From NCBI GenBank assembly GCA_965662885.1, contig CBFIJI010000001.1, forward strand, positions 1 through 64,000: a stretch of DNA of 64,000 bases, read 5' to 3'. Positions 43,112 to 52,765 of the stretch are shown here, piece by piece (the first letter of the stretch is position 1; every line of letters starts with the position of its first letter). The notes beneath the pieces are model-generated. The model worked only from the letters and a program-made list of their open reading frames with translations. It ran no database searches and was not told the DNA's origin. Both the position numbers and the translations under genes were made by a program. This stretch comes from CBFIJI01 sp965662885. Lineage in GTDB: Bacteria > Bacteroidota > Bacteroidia > Flavobacteriales > Flavobacteriaceae.

Positions 43112-45175
43112 TTAACGTATGCGCAAACCATTACTAGTTTTCGAATCATCAGGACTTATAAACACCAATCCTCCTTCTTTATTTTCTCCCAAAAGTAACA
43201 TCCCTTGACTTTCAACCCCTTTTAACATTCGAGGTTTTAAGTTAACTAGATAAGTGACTTTCTTTCCAAGGAGTGCATCAGCATCATAATCTTGAGCAAT
43301 TCCAGAAACTACAGTACGTTCTTCATTGCCTAAATCGACTTCAAGACGCATTAGTTTTTTGGTTTTATTTACTTTTTCAGCACGAATAATAGTAGCTGTT
43401 CTTAATTCCAAAGATGAAAAGTCAGTAAATTCAACAGTTGGCTTTATTGGAGGAACACTAAAACGTTCTTCTTTATTTTCTTTGGCACTGGCTGCAAGTT
43501 TATCCAACTGTTTTTGAACCTGTTCTTGTTCTATTTTTTGAAACAGTAATTTACTAGGACCTATTTGATGGCCAGAAGGGAGTAGTGTTTCGTTCGTTGA
43601 AATAGTATCCCAATCAAGAAGGCCACTGCTGATCTTTAGCATTTCTTGGAGTTTTTTTGCGGTGAATGGAAGAATTGGTGAACTCAGAATACTCAATGCA
43701 GCGGTGATTTGAATGCCTACATACATGATAGTTGCCACACGATCAGGAGTTGTTTTGATCAATTTCCAAGGCTCGGCATCTGCCAAATATTTATTCCCTA
43801 AACGGGACAAATTAATCAATTGTTGACTCGCTTCTCTAAAGCGATAATTTTCAATCGAATTTCCAATGCTTTGCGGGAACGTTTTAACAGCTTCTAGAGC
43901 CTCTTTGTCTTCAGGTAAAAAGGTGTTGGGTTGCGGAACTGCTCCTGAATAATACTTATGCGTTAATACAACAACTCGATTGACAAAGTTTCCAAAAATG
44001 GCCACCAATTCACTATTGTTTCGTGTTTGGAATTCCGACCAAGTAAAATCATTGTCTTTGGTTTCTGGAGCATTGGCTGTTAAGGCATAGCGTAAAACAT
44101 CTTGTTGCTCTGGAAAGTCATTGAGGTATTCGTGGAGCCAAACCGCCCAATTTTTAGAAGTAGATATTTTTTGTCCTTCTAAATTTAAAAACTCGTTGGC
44201 AGGAACATTTTCAGGAAGGATGTAATCCCCAGAAGCATGTAACATGATCGGAAAGATAACACAGTGAAATACAATATTGTCTTTTCCAATAAAATGCACC
44301 AGTTGGGTGTCGTTAGCTTTCCAATAAGGAGTCCAGTCTTTCCCTTCTCTTGCTGCCCATTCTTTGGTAGAAGAAATGTAACCAATTGGAGCATCAAACC
44401 AAACATACAAGACTTTTCCCTCTGCCCCTTCAACAGGAACAGGAATTCCCCAATCCAAATCACGGGTTACAGCCCGGGGTTGTAAACCGTTGTCTACCCA
44501 AGATTTTACTTGGCCGTATACATTGGGTTTCCAATCTTTTTTATGTCCCTCAATGATCCAGGAACGAATAAAGTCTTCGTATTTATTCAAAGGGAGATAC
44601 CAGTGTTTTGTTTTACGAATTTTTGGAACAGCACCAGAAATTGTGGATTGTGGGTTAATCAATTCTGTAGCACTTAAGGCACTTCCACAGGCCTCACATT
44701 GATCCCCATAAGCTTCGGGATGTGCACAAATTGGACAGGTTCCTGTGACAAAGCGATCGGCTAAAAATTGTTCTGCCTCTTCATCGTATAATTGAGCTGC
44801 TACCTCTTCAATAAAAATATTTTTTTCATCGAGATCTCTAAACATCTCTTGAGCCGTTTCGTGGTGAATGGCTTTTGATGTTCGGGAATAATTGTCAAAG
44901 GTAATTCCAAAGTCTTCAAAGGAGGTTCGAATTATTTTATCGTAGAGATCGATGATTTCCTTAGGGGATTTTCCTTCTTTTTTTGCTTTGATGGAGATGG
45001 CAACCCCATGCTCATCGCTTCCACAAATAAAGGCAACGTCTTTCCCCTTGAGTCGTAAATACCTTGCGTAAATGTCTGCGGGTACATAAACTCCCGCAAG
45101 ATGTCCAATGTGAATAGGACCGTTGGTGTAAGGGAGTGCAGCTGTTATGGTGTAGCGCTTCGGCGATGCGGTCAT
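43112..45175 (-). CDS. metG: Methionyl-tRNA synthetase
   Basis: The 687-residue class I enzyme has the HIGH-type motif YTNGPIHIGHLAG, a zinc knuckle CPICAHPEAYGDQCEACG near 146-163, and the KMSKS-type motif KISTSKNW. A C-terminal EMAP/tRNA-binding domain begins about 585 (FSSLELRTATIIRAEKV). It charges methionine tRNAs. KISTS replaces KMSKS, a known variant in MetG. The length is normal for the long MetG1 form. Confidence 0.96.
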   Translation of the reverse strand: MTASPKRYTITAALPYTNGPIHIGHLAGVYVPADIYARYLRLKGKDVAFICGSDEHGVAISIKAKKEGKSPKEIIDLYDKIIRTSFEDFGITFDNYSRTSKAIHHETAQEMFRDLDEKNIFIEEVAAQLYDEEAEQFLADRFVTGTCPICAHPEAYGDQCEACGSALSATELINPQSTISGAVPKIRKTKHWYLPLNKYEDFIRSWIIEGHKKDWKPNVYGQVKSWVDNGLQPRAVTRDLDWGIPVPVEGAEGKVLYVWFDAPIGYISSTKEWAAREGKDWTPYWKANDTQLVHFIGKDNIVFHCVIFPIMLHASGDYILPENVPANEFLNLEGQKISTSKNWAVWLHEYLNDFPEQQDVLRYALTANAPETKDNDFTWSEFQTRNNSELVAIFGNFVNRVVVLTHKYYSGAVPQPNTFLPEDKEALEAVKTFPQSIGNSIENYRFREASQQLINLSRLGNKYLADAEPWKLIKTTPDRVATIMYVGIQITAALSILSSPILPFTAKKLQEMLKISSGLLDWDTISTNETLLPSGHQIGPSKLLFQKIEQEQVQKQLDKLAASAKENKEERFSVPPIKPTVEFTDFSSLELRTATIIRAEKVNKTKKLMRLEVDLGNEERTVVSGIAQDYDADALLGKKVTYLVNLKPRMLKGVESQGMLLLGENKEGGLVFISPDDSKTSNGLRIR

Positions 45176-45257
45176 TTATTTTTTTTCCAAAAGTAAGGAT
45201 TTTCCTTTCGTTTATTTTATTAAGGGTTTAACTTTATATCTCCCAAATCAATTGAAA

Positions 45258-45617
45258 ATGAGTAAAAGCTATGATTTTGGACTGGAAGCAGAATCAAAAG
45301 CAGTTCAATATTTGAAAACCAATGGCTATGAAATTTTAGCACGTAATTACCATTTTGGAAAGGCTGAGGTTGATATTATTGCACGAGAAGATAACTTCCT
45401 TGTTATTGTAGAAGTTAAAGCAAGGACTTCTGCCTATTTTGGTCTGCCAGAATCCTTTGTGACACGTAAAAAAATTCAGTTGCTGGTTCGTGCAGTTGAC
45501 CATTATATTCAAAAGAATCAGCTGGACTTAGATGTTCGTTTTGATATTATCAGTTATCTAAAAATAGATGGTGCATGGCATTGTGAACACATCAAAGATG
45601 CTTTTTATCCGTTTTAA
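45258..45617 (+). CDS. YraN/UPF0102 family protein
   Basis: The 119-residue protein shows the endonuclease-like fold of UPF0102: GLEAESKAVQYLKTNGYEILARNYHFGKAEVDIIAREDNFLVIVEVKARTSAYFG, with E-D-EVK spacing of PD-(D/E)XK enzymes. Some relatives are linked to DNA uptake or recombination, but function is unproven. A TTG two codons earlier is in frame; the ATG at 45258 is preferred. Confidence 0.85.
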   Translation: MSKSYDFGLEAESKAVQYLKTNGYEILARNYHFGKAEVDIIAREDNFLVIVEVKARTSAYFGLPESFVTRKKIQLLVRAVDHYIQKNQLDLDVRFDIISYLKIDGAWHCEHIKDAFYPF

Positions 45618-45642
45618 AATGTTTTATTTAAAACAATTCACC

Positions 45643-45650
45643 TAATTTTG
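45643..45650 (+). promoter_or_regulatory. -7 promoter box for the ACT-like gene
   Basis: TAATTTTG is a perfect TAnnTTTG match, 27 bases before the ATG at 45678. No TTG -33 box was found; a small inverted repeat (TGTTTT/AAAACA, 45620-45635) lies in its place. Confidence 0.4.
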
Positions 45651-45677
45651 TATACAAACTAAACCTTTTACAACAAA

Positions 45678-46337
45678 ATGAAAACGATTGCTTCCGAAGT
45701 AACATCTTATATAAAGTCAAAACCTTTTTTATCAACAGCTTTGTCTCAAGGGATTATTAATTTGACTTCTTTGGCGCGTGAGATTCAACCAGAGATAGAA
45801 GCAGCATTACGAAAACCTGCAAAAAGTGGTGCAATTGTAATGGCATTAAAACGTATTTCAGACAATCTAGAGTTTACGTCCACCCATAAAATTGTGGGTG
45901 TACTTAAAAATATGGGTGACATCACGGTTCGTTCTTCCTTGGTAGATTATAGTTTTGCCATATCCGACACCTTATTATTATGTCAGGCAGAATTCTTGTC
46001 AAAAATCAAAACGGTTAAAGATGTTTTTTATACCTCATCTCGTGGTGTGGCCGAATCCAATATTATTGTCAGTAAGAATATTGCTGGGCTTGTAGATGGG
46101 TTGTTTAAGGATGAAATATGTAATAGTAAGCAGGAGAATTTATCTTCAATTACCATAAAACTTCCCACAGAAAACATTGCCATACCAGGAATTTATTACT
46201 TTATATTTCAACGTCTTTCTTGGGAAGGAGTAAACATTAACGAAGTGATTTCTACCTCCAATGAGTTTACTATCTTAATGGATGAAAGTCAAGTGAATAC
46301 GGCTTTCGAAGTCATCAAGAATTTGAAATCGCTGTAA
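45678..46337 (+). CDS. ACT-like (aspartokinase-type regulatory) domain protein
   Basis: The 219-residue protein has an N-terminal helical half with MALKRISDNLEF and a C-terminal half whose strands (SSITIKLPTENIAIPGIYYFIFQRLSWEGVNINEVISTSNEFTILMDESQVNTAFEVIKNL) match the ACT domain pair of aspartate kinases. There is no kinase domain. It may sense an amino acid; no partner is evident. It overlaps the convergent mfd by 23 bp. Confidence 0.65.
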   Translation: MKTIASEVTSYIKSKPFLSTALSQGIINLTSLAREIQPEIEAALRKPAKSGAIVMALKRISDNLEFTSTHKIVGVLKNMGDITVRSSLVDYSFAISDTLLLCQAEFLSKIKTVKDVFYTSSRGVAESNIIVSKNIAGLVDGLFKDEICNSKQENLSSITIKLPTENIAIPGIYYFIFQRLSWEGVNINEVISTSNEFTILMDESQVNTAFEVIKNLKSL

Positions 46338-49300
46338 TGGGGTTTAACCCACTGAGTGTTTCTCTTAATTTTTGAATACTAAGCACGTTTGGAATCACCA
46401 AAAGCAGCCGAAGCCCCCCTTGTGTCTGTTTTTCCTTGAGCTGTATTTTTCCTTGAGTTTGTTGTACCGCTTCAATCAAGTTTGAAAAAGTGGCTGTTTG
46501 ATAAAAAGGGCTTTCTTGATCAGCAATAAAATAGCCGATACATTTTCCATTCTTTATGATCAGTCGTTCAATACCCAATAGGAGTGCAACCCACTTTAAG
46601 CTGACACTTTCCATCAGCTCTTTTGCCTGCTGAGGGAGTGGACCAAAACGATCGATAAGACTTGTTTCAAATGCCTTTAAGGCGGCTTTGTCTTTTAAGT
46701 CGTTCAGTTCTTGATAAAGATTTAAACGCTCGTTGACCACATTCACATAATCATCCGGAATATAAATTTCCAAATCGGTATCAATTTGGACATTTCTCAC
46801 ATAGTTTTTTTGTGGATTTTTATCAATAGATTGATACAGTTCTTTAAACTCTTTCTCTTTTAATTCTTCAATGGCCTCTGCCAAAATCTTTTGATAGGTA
46901 TCAAATCCCATTTCATTAATAAAACCACTTTGTTCACCTCCCAATAGGTCTCCAGCTCCACGTATTTCTAAATCTTTCATGGCAATTTGAATTCCAGAGC
47001 CCAGCTCAGAAAAGGCTTCAATGGCTTGGATACGTTTTTGTGAATCACTGCTCATGGCACTTAAAGGGGGAGTTATAAAGTAACAAAAAGCTTTTTTATT
47101 ACTTCGTCCTACCCGACCTCGCATTTGATGAAGATCACTCAAGCCAAAATTATTGGCATTGTTTATAAAAATGGTATTAGCATTAGGAACATCTAAACCA
47201 TTTTCAATGATGGTGGTGGCGATTAAAATATCATAATTGCCTTCCATAAAACCTAATAGGGTTTTCTCCAGCTTGTTTCCTTCCATTTGACCATGGCCTA
47301 TTGCAATTCGTGCATCTGGCACCAAACGTTGGATCAATCCAGCAATTTCAGGGATGTTTTCAACACGGTTGTGAATAAAAAACACCTGTCCACCACGTTG
47401 AAGCTCGTAAAGAATACCATCGCGAATCAAGGTTTCACTAAAGCGAACAACTTCACTTTCAATGGGGAAACGGTTGGGAGGTGGAGTAGCAATAACTGAC
47501 ATATCACGTGCAGCCATTAAACTGAATTGTAAGGTCCGAGGAATAGGAGTGGCAGTTAATGTAAGGACATCAACATTAGCCTTAAACGCTCTTAATTTTT
47601 CTTTTACAGCTACCCCAAATTTTTGTTCCTCATCAACAATCAAGAGCCCTAAATCTTTAAACTGGACATTTTTATTGACCAATTGATGTGTACCGATAAT
47701 AATATCAATTTTCCCTGAAGCGAGGTCTTCTTGGATTTGCTTTTTATCCTTTGTAGATCGAAAACGGTTGAGGTAATCCACCCTGACAGGAAGATTTTCC
47801 AAGCGTTTTGAAAAGGTTTTAAAATGTTGAAAGGCAAGAATGGTTGTTGGAACCAAAACGGCCACTTGCTTACTGTTGTCTGCCGCTTTGAATGCTGCAC
47901 GAATGGCCACTTCCGTTTTTCCAAAGCCCACATCACCGCAAATCAATCGATCCATGGGTCTTTCGGATTGCATATCAGCTTTAACATCGGCCGTTGCTTT
48001 TTCCTGATCGGGGGTGTCTTCGTATAAAAAGGAAGCCTCTAACTCCCACTGAAGGTAACTGTCTGGATCAAAACCAAAGCCAATTTTTTCGCGTCGCTTT
48101 GCATAAAGTTGAATTAAATTGAAGGCAATTTCTTTTACACGCGATTTTGTTTTTTGTTTAAGGACTTTCCAAGCTTTTGAACCTAACTTATATATTTTAG
48201 GGACGGTACCGTCTTTTCCATTGTACTTACTGATTTTATGCAAGGAATGAATACTCAGGTACAAAATGTCTCTTTCTCCGTAAATCAATTTGATGGCTTC
48301 TTGCCAATTTCCCTCTACATCAATTCGTTGTAAGCCTCCAAAACGTCCAATTCCGTGGTCAATATGGGTGACATAATCTCCAACTTCCAATTGGGTGAGT
48401 TCTTTTAAGCTGAGGCTTTGTTTTTTGGCAGCATCTGATTTAAGTTGATATTTGTGGTAGCGCTCAAAGATTTGATGGTCGGAAAAGTAGGCGCTTTTAG
48501 TATCTAGGTCTTCAAACCCTTGAAAAATAGGTTGCACGATTGTTTTATAGTGCACCACAAGATCCATTTCTTGAAAAATATCATGAAAGCGTTTGGCTTG
48601 TTGTTCACTGGCACAAAAAAGGATGTTTTCATAGCCCCTTTCGTGGTTTTTATTCAAGTAGTCGGTAAGCAATTCAAACTGCTTATTAAATACCGGCTGG
48701 GGAGATTGTTTTAATATGATTTTTTTAGTGTGTGGTAAATGGTCTGAACGATTAAGCAGTACAAAAGATTTATTTTGAGCGTCTTTAAGCCACTCTTCTT
48801 TTTGGGTAAAGAGTTTTTCTGGGGGATATTGAGTGGTGTCGTTTAAATTGGAATAGGCCTCTTCTGCTTTTTTGTACAATGCTGCCAAACGATCTACAGT
48901 TTTGTCAAAGTCATGAATGACAAAAGCACTTTTATCTCCAAAAAACTCCAAAATACTTCTTCTTTTATCCGTAAAGCTGATGTCGGATGTATTGGGTAAA
49001 AGTTCAATGGTATCAAAAGCAGTAATAGAACGTTGATTAACCACGTCAAAACTGCACAGTCGTTCTACGAGGTCATCAAAGAATTCAATGCGGTAGGGGT
49101 GTTGGTAGGCAAAAGAAAAGACATCAATAATGCCACCACGCACAGCAAACTCTCCAGGACTTGACACAAAATCAACACGTTCAAAACCAAATTCAAAAAG
49201 GGTTTCATTGATAAAGCTTAAGGAGAGCTGATCACCATTATTGATTTGTAGGGTGTTGCTTTTTAGGGTTTTTTGGGAGATGATTTTTTCAAAAACAGCT

Positions 49301-49605
49301 TGAGGATAACTCACCACTAAACGGGGCTTATTGGCTCGGCTGATTTTCTTTAAGACCTCTGTTCTAAGTAGAATATTTGCATTATCAGTAGTTTCACTAG
49401 CATATGCTTGCCGATAACTCGCAGGGAAATAGAGGACTTCTGTGGGTGACAAAAGATTTTCCAGATCGTTGAGGTGGTAGGCCGCTTGTTCGGCATTATC
49501 GAGGATAAGCAAAAAATTTTGACCTATGGTTTTAAAAGCAGCTGCCAGTCGGAAGCTTAAACCAGAACCAACAAATCCTTTAGCATAAACACACTGCTTC
49601 CCCAA
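46315..49605 (-). CDS. mfd: Transcription-repair coupling factor
   Basis: The protein (at least 1096 residues) has a UvrB-homology N-terminal region, the RNA-polymerase-interacting domain (VGDYVTHIDHGIGRFGGLQRI), the translocase motor (GDVGFGKTEVA, DEEQKFGV, TLTATPIPRTL, QMRGRVGR) and the C-terminal TRCF domain. It removes RNA polymerase stalled at lesions and recruits UvrA. The given start is TTG at 49605, but the frame stays open and family-like upstream to 49677 with no ATG, GTG or TTG. An ATT at 49663-49665 may be the real start, about 9 nt after the predicted transcription start. Confidence 0.93.
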   Translation of the reverse strand: MGKQCVYAKGFVGSGLSFRLAAAFKTIGQNFLLILDNAEQAAYHLNDLENLLSPTEVLYFPASYRQAYASETTDNANILLRTEVLKKISRANKPRLVVSYPQAVFEKIISQKTLKSNTLQINNGDQLSLSFINETLFEFGFERVDFVSSPGEFAVRGGIIDVFSFAYQHPYRIEFFDDLVERLCSFDVVNQRSITAFDTIELLPNTSDISFTDKRRSILEFFGDKSAFVIHDFDKTVDRLAALYKKAEEAYSNLNDTTQYPPEKLFTQKEEWLKDAQNKSFVLLNRSDHLPHTKKIILKQSPQPVFNKQFELLTDYLNKNHERGYENILFCASEQQAKRFHDIFQEMDLVVHYKTIVQPIFQGFEDLDTKSAYFSDHQIFERYHKYQLKSDAAKKQSLSLKELTQLEVGDYVTHIDHGIGRFGGLQRIDVEGNWQEAIKLIYGERDILYLSIHSLHKISKYNGKDGTVPKIYKLGSKAWKVLKQKTKSRVKEIAFNLIQLYAKRREKIGFGFDPDSYLQWELEASFLYEDTPDQEKATADVKADMQSERPMDRLICGDVGFGKTEVAIRAAFKAADNSKQVAVLVPTTILAFQHFKTFSKRLENLPVRVDYLNRFRSTKDKKQIQEDLASGKIDIIIGTHQLVNKNVQFKDLGLLIVDEEQKFGVAVKEKLRAFKANVDVLTLTATPIPRTLQFSLMAARDMSVIATPPPNRFPIESEVVRFSETLIRDGILYELQRGGQVFFIHNRVENIPEIAGLIQRLVPDARIAIGHGQMEGNKLEKTLLGFMEGNYDILIATTIIENGLDVPNANTIFINNANNFGLSDLHQMRGRVGRSNKKAFCYFITPPLSAMSSDSQKRIQAIEAFSELGSGIQIAMKDLEIRGAGDLLGGEQSGFINEMGFDTYQKILAEAIEELKEKEFKELYQSIDKNPQKNYVRNVQIDTDLEIYIPDDYVNVVNERLNLYQELNDLKDKAALKAFETSLIDRFGPLPQQAKELMESVSLKWVALLLGIERLIIKNGKCIGYFIADQESPFYQTATFSNLIEAVQQTQGKIQLKEKQTQGGLRLLLVIPNVLSIQKLRETLSGLNPITAISNS

Positions 49606-49680
49606 AAGTGCGTTTTCAAACTCCTCCTGTGATGATGATTCATTAAATACTGCTAATGGATTAATCGAATTTAATTTTTA

Positions 49681-49688
49681 CAAATATA
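49681..49688 (-). promoter_or_regulatory. -7 promoter box for mfd
   Basis: On the minus strand the octamer is TATATTTG, a perfect consensus. It lies between the end of pdeM and the open mfd frame and predicts transcription starting near 49674, right at the upstream part of that frame. Confidence 0.5.
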
Positions 49689-49700
49689 CTATATCACGTT

Positions 49701-50333
49701 TTATTTAAGTGGAATAGGAATGACGTTTTGAGCACTTAAAGCATAGACTTTATCCGTTGCAGATGGGCGAAGAAGGTGAACCCCCGTAAAAACCCCAAAA
49801 GCAGGAAGGATCATTTGTTTAGGTTTATGAAAAAAACAAGGGACTTTAAGTCGCTGAAGCCCTTTTCCGTGCAAACGTACACCAGGGTGAAGATGTCCAC
49901 AAAAATTAAAATGGCTTGATGTACTTGGAAAGTGCGATAAATAGAAGGGTTCAACGACCAAGGAGGCTTCCACGCGAACACCGATTTTTGTAAAATAAAA
50001 CCGAGGGATGATGTCATGATTCCCAGAGATCAATACAAGATCACTCGTTTGTTCTTTCACCCAAGCTTCAAAATCGTCCCAAGCGTTATTTTTTTCACTG
50101 TGAAAAAGATCACCAAGAAAATAGATGGTTTTCACTTTATAACGTTGAAGCAATTGCGCCATTTTTTTATAAAAATTATATTGGGAAAGAGGCGGTACAG
50201 CAATTCCGTTTTTCCTAAAATGGTTGACTTTACCCAAATGAGCATCAGCAATAAATAGCGCTTCTTTTTCCGTCCAATACACTGCTCCACTAGGGTCTAA
50301 AATCAGGTTTTGTGCTTCGAGCAATAACGTCAT
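49701..50333 (-). CDS. pdeM: Ligase-associated DNA damage response endonuclease (metallophosphoesterase)
   Basis: The 210-residue protein has calcineurin-like phosphoesterase motifs: IADAHLGKVNHFRKNG (Asp-x-His), FLGDLFHSEKNN (GDxxH), ISGNHD, and FCGHLHPGVRLHG. It matches the PdeM family found beside ATP-dependent DNA ligases. It is the last gene of the four-gene repair operon and overlaps the helicase stop by 4 bp. A nuclease role in end cleaning is inferred from context. Confidence 0.87.
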   Translation of the reverse strand: MTLLLEAQNLILDPSGAVYWTEKEALFIADAHLGKVNHFRKNGIAVPPLSQYNFYKKMAQLLQRYKVKTIYFLGDLFHSEKNNAWDDFEAWVKEQTSDLVLISGNHDIIPRFYFTKIGVRVEASLVVEPFYLSHFPSTSSHFNFCGHLHPGVRLHGKGLQRLKVPCFFHKPKQMILPAFGVFTGVHLLRPSATDKVYALSAQNVIPIPLK

Positions 50334-52765
50334 GATTGTGTTGCTTTTTCGATTTGTAGATACATTTTTCGAATGCGATCCTCTATGGATTCGGAGGAGA
50401 TTTTTTCTCGAAGACGATCGGTGACCAAGGGAAATGAAAAGGGAGTTGGGAATTTACAGTCGGCCCAATGTAAGGTTTGTTTTTCAATGCGCTCAAATGC
50501 TTGAATTAAGCGCCCTTGTTCAAGTTCATGATCATAAGATTCTGAAAGTGCTTGCTGATAGAGTAAGTTTTCGGGTTCGTAATCCTTAAAAACCTCATAA
50601 AACAACTGAGCACCTGACTGTAAATGTTTGCTTTTAATAGGTTTGTCGGGATAACCTTGAAATACCAAGCCACTAATCACGGCAATATCTCTAAATTTTC
50701 GACGTGCCATTTCTGAAATATTTACACTAGTTTTTAAATCTGTAATGACCTCCTCAGCGGTAAGCAAATCATTATCAATAAGCCCCTGAATATCGATGGG
50801 TTGATCGGAAAGCAGTTCGAAGCCATAATCATTATACGCCATGGTGAAGGTAGTGGGCGACAGCAAGCTTAAGCGATAGGCAATAATTCCGGCAATAGCT
50901 TCATGGACTGCGCGTCCTTCAAAAGGATAAAAAACGGCATGATACCCTTCCTTGGAGGGAAAGGTTTCAATTAAAAATTGGTCAGGAGTTGGAATAATGG
51001 ACTCTACAAGTTGCTGTTTTAAAATGGGATTTAACGCATTAATTTCAGGCCCTTTTTCATGAATCAGTTGATGAAATGTTTGTCTTAAGAGATCACTTAA
51101 ATGGGCGCTTAAGCTCATTCTCCCTCCCATCCATGAAGGCACTTTTGTTTTTTTTGATTTAGACTTTCTAACCAGAACCTCCATATGTTGAACCTTAACC
51201 AATTCAAGATTTCTTCCAGCAAAAGTAAACACATCTCCAGGCTTAAGTTTGGAGATAAACCATTCTTCGATAGTGCCTAGATACCCTCCTGAAAAGTATT
51301 TTACTTTTAAATCGGCATCACTAACAATTGTTCCAATGGACATTCTGTGACGCATGGCAACACGTTTGTTGGTAACAATAATTTTTCCTTCATCATCAAT
51401 AACTGCTTTTTTGTATTCGTCATAAGCTTGTAGGCTTTGACTTCCTTGGATTAAAAAATTAAGCATCCATTGCCATTCTTCTTTGGAGAGTTCTTGAAAA
51501 CAAAAAGTATTCTGAATAATTTCAAAAAGCGACTTGGGATGAAAACCGTCCGCAATGGCAAGTGTCATTAAAAATTGTATGGCAACATCAAAGGTTTTTA
51601 AGTAGGGAATACGGTCTTCAATGATCTGCTTTTGGATAGCATTTTGGAGGGCCAGTGCTTCAATGAGTTCCATGCCATGTGTCGGTAAAAAATGGATGGT
51701 ACTGGTTGCTCCGGGTTGGTGGCCACTTCTTCCAGCCCTTTGTAAAAAGCGTCCGACTCCCTTGGGACTTCCAACTTGAATACAATTTTCAACAGGACTA
51801 AAATCAACTCCTAAATCCAAGCTTGAGGTACAAACCACCAACTTTAAATGATTATGACGAAGAGCATCTTCCACCCAAAGGCGTGTTTTTTTATCCATAC
51901 TCCCATGATGCATAGCAATTTGTCCAGCCCAATCGGGGACTGCTTCTAGTATTTTTTGAAACCAAATTTCACATTGTGCACGGGTATTGGTAAATAACAA
52001 GGTGGATTGTTTCTTGTTGACTAAGGCAATGACTTGTGGCAATAAATGCAAACCAATATGACCCCGCCATGGAAAACGTTCCATTTTTTTGGGGAGTAGG
52101 GCTTTTACCTTTATTTTCTTTTTGGTAGAGGATTGTACCAAAACTGTTTGAGAGGCGAATTTTCCAAATAGAATTTCATTCGCAAGGCCTAAATTCCCTA
52201 GTGTAGCGGAGATTCCCCATACTTTTAATTCTGGACAAATACTTCGAAGATAGGCAATAGCAAGTTCAATTTGAACCCCGCGTTTGGAACCAATTAATTC
52301 ATGCCATTCGTCAACAACAATGACTTTTAGATGTTTAAAATAGCGGTCGTGAGCCTTTGCACTGAGTAAAAGGTGGAGGCTTTCTGGGGTGGTTACGAGC
52401 CCAAAGGGTGGTTTTTTTTTGAGTCGGGTTCTTTCGCTACTGCTGGTGTCTCCAGTTCTAATACCAACTTGAGCCTCAGGGATTAAGTCAGAGGTCATTT
52501 GTTGAGTAGATTTTTGAATTTCAACAGCCAAGGCACGAAGTGGGGTGATCCATAATGCGTTTAATCCTGCGGGTGTCTTTTTATAGGTTAAAGCTTCCGC
52601 AAGTATGCCTCCCCATAAAGCATATGTTTTTCCACTTCCTGTTGCTGCATTGAGCAATCCACTTTTACCTGCACCATAATGTTGCCAAGTTTCCTTTTGA
52701 AAGGTTTGAGGTCGCCAGCCCTGAGTCTTAAACCAAGCTGTTATGGGAGTGATGTTCTTTTTCAT
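50330..52765 (-). CDS. Ligase-associated DNA damage response DEXH-box helicase (Lhr-like)
   Basis: The 811-residue superfamily 2 helicase has NAATGSGKTYALWGGILAEA (Walker A), VVDEWHELIGSKRG (DEWH), ISATLGNLGLANE, SSLDLGVDF and QRAGRSGHQPGATS. A winged-helix and Lhr-core C-terminal region follows. This matches the ligase-associated Lhr-type family. It would unwind or remodel damaged DNA for its operon partners. It overlaps both neighbours by 4 bp. Confidence 0.9.
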   Translation of the reverse strand: MKKNITPITAWFKTQGWRPQTFQKETWQHYGAGKSGLLNAATGSGKTYALWGGILAEALTYKKTPAGLNALWITPLRALAVEIQKSTQQMTSDLIPEAQVGIRTGDTSSSERTRLKKKPPFGLVTTPESLHLLLSAKAHDRYFKHLKVIVVDEWHELIGSKRGVQIELAIAYLRSICPELKVWGISATLGNLGLANEILFGKFASQTVLVQSSTKKKIKVKALLPKKMERFPWRGHIGLHLLPQVIALVNKKQSTLLFTNTRAQCEIWFQKILEAVPDWAGQIAMHHGSMDKKTRLWVEDALRHNHLKLVVCTSSLDLGVDFSPVENCIQVGSPKGVGRFLQRAGRSGHQPGATSTIHFLPTHGMELIEALALQNAIQKQIIEDRIPYLKTFDVAIQFLMTLAIADGFHPKSLFEIIQNTFCFQELSKEEWQWMLNFLIQGSQSLQAYDEYKKAVIDDEGKIIVTNKRVAMRHRMSIGTIVSDADLKVKYFSGGYLGTIEEWFISKLKPGDVFTFAGRNLELVKVQHMEVLVRKSKSKKTKVPSWMGGRMSLSAHLSDLLRQTFHQLIHEKGPEINALNPILKQQLVESIIPTPDQFLIETFPSKEGYHAVFYPFEGRAVHEAIAGIIAYRLSLLSPTTFTMAYNDYGFELLSDQPIDIQGLIDNDLLTAEEVITDLKTSVNISEMARRKFRDIAVISGLVFQGYPDKPIKSKHLQSGAQLFYEVFKDYEPENLLYQQALSESYDHELEQGRLIQAFERIEKQTLHWADCKFPTPFSFPLVTDRLREKISSESIEDRIRKMYLQIEKATQS

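Noticed and set aside
46315..49605. Open frames antisense to mfd (about 47.3-48.7 kb)
   Set aside because: Short, without motifs, and fully explained by the mfd reading frame.
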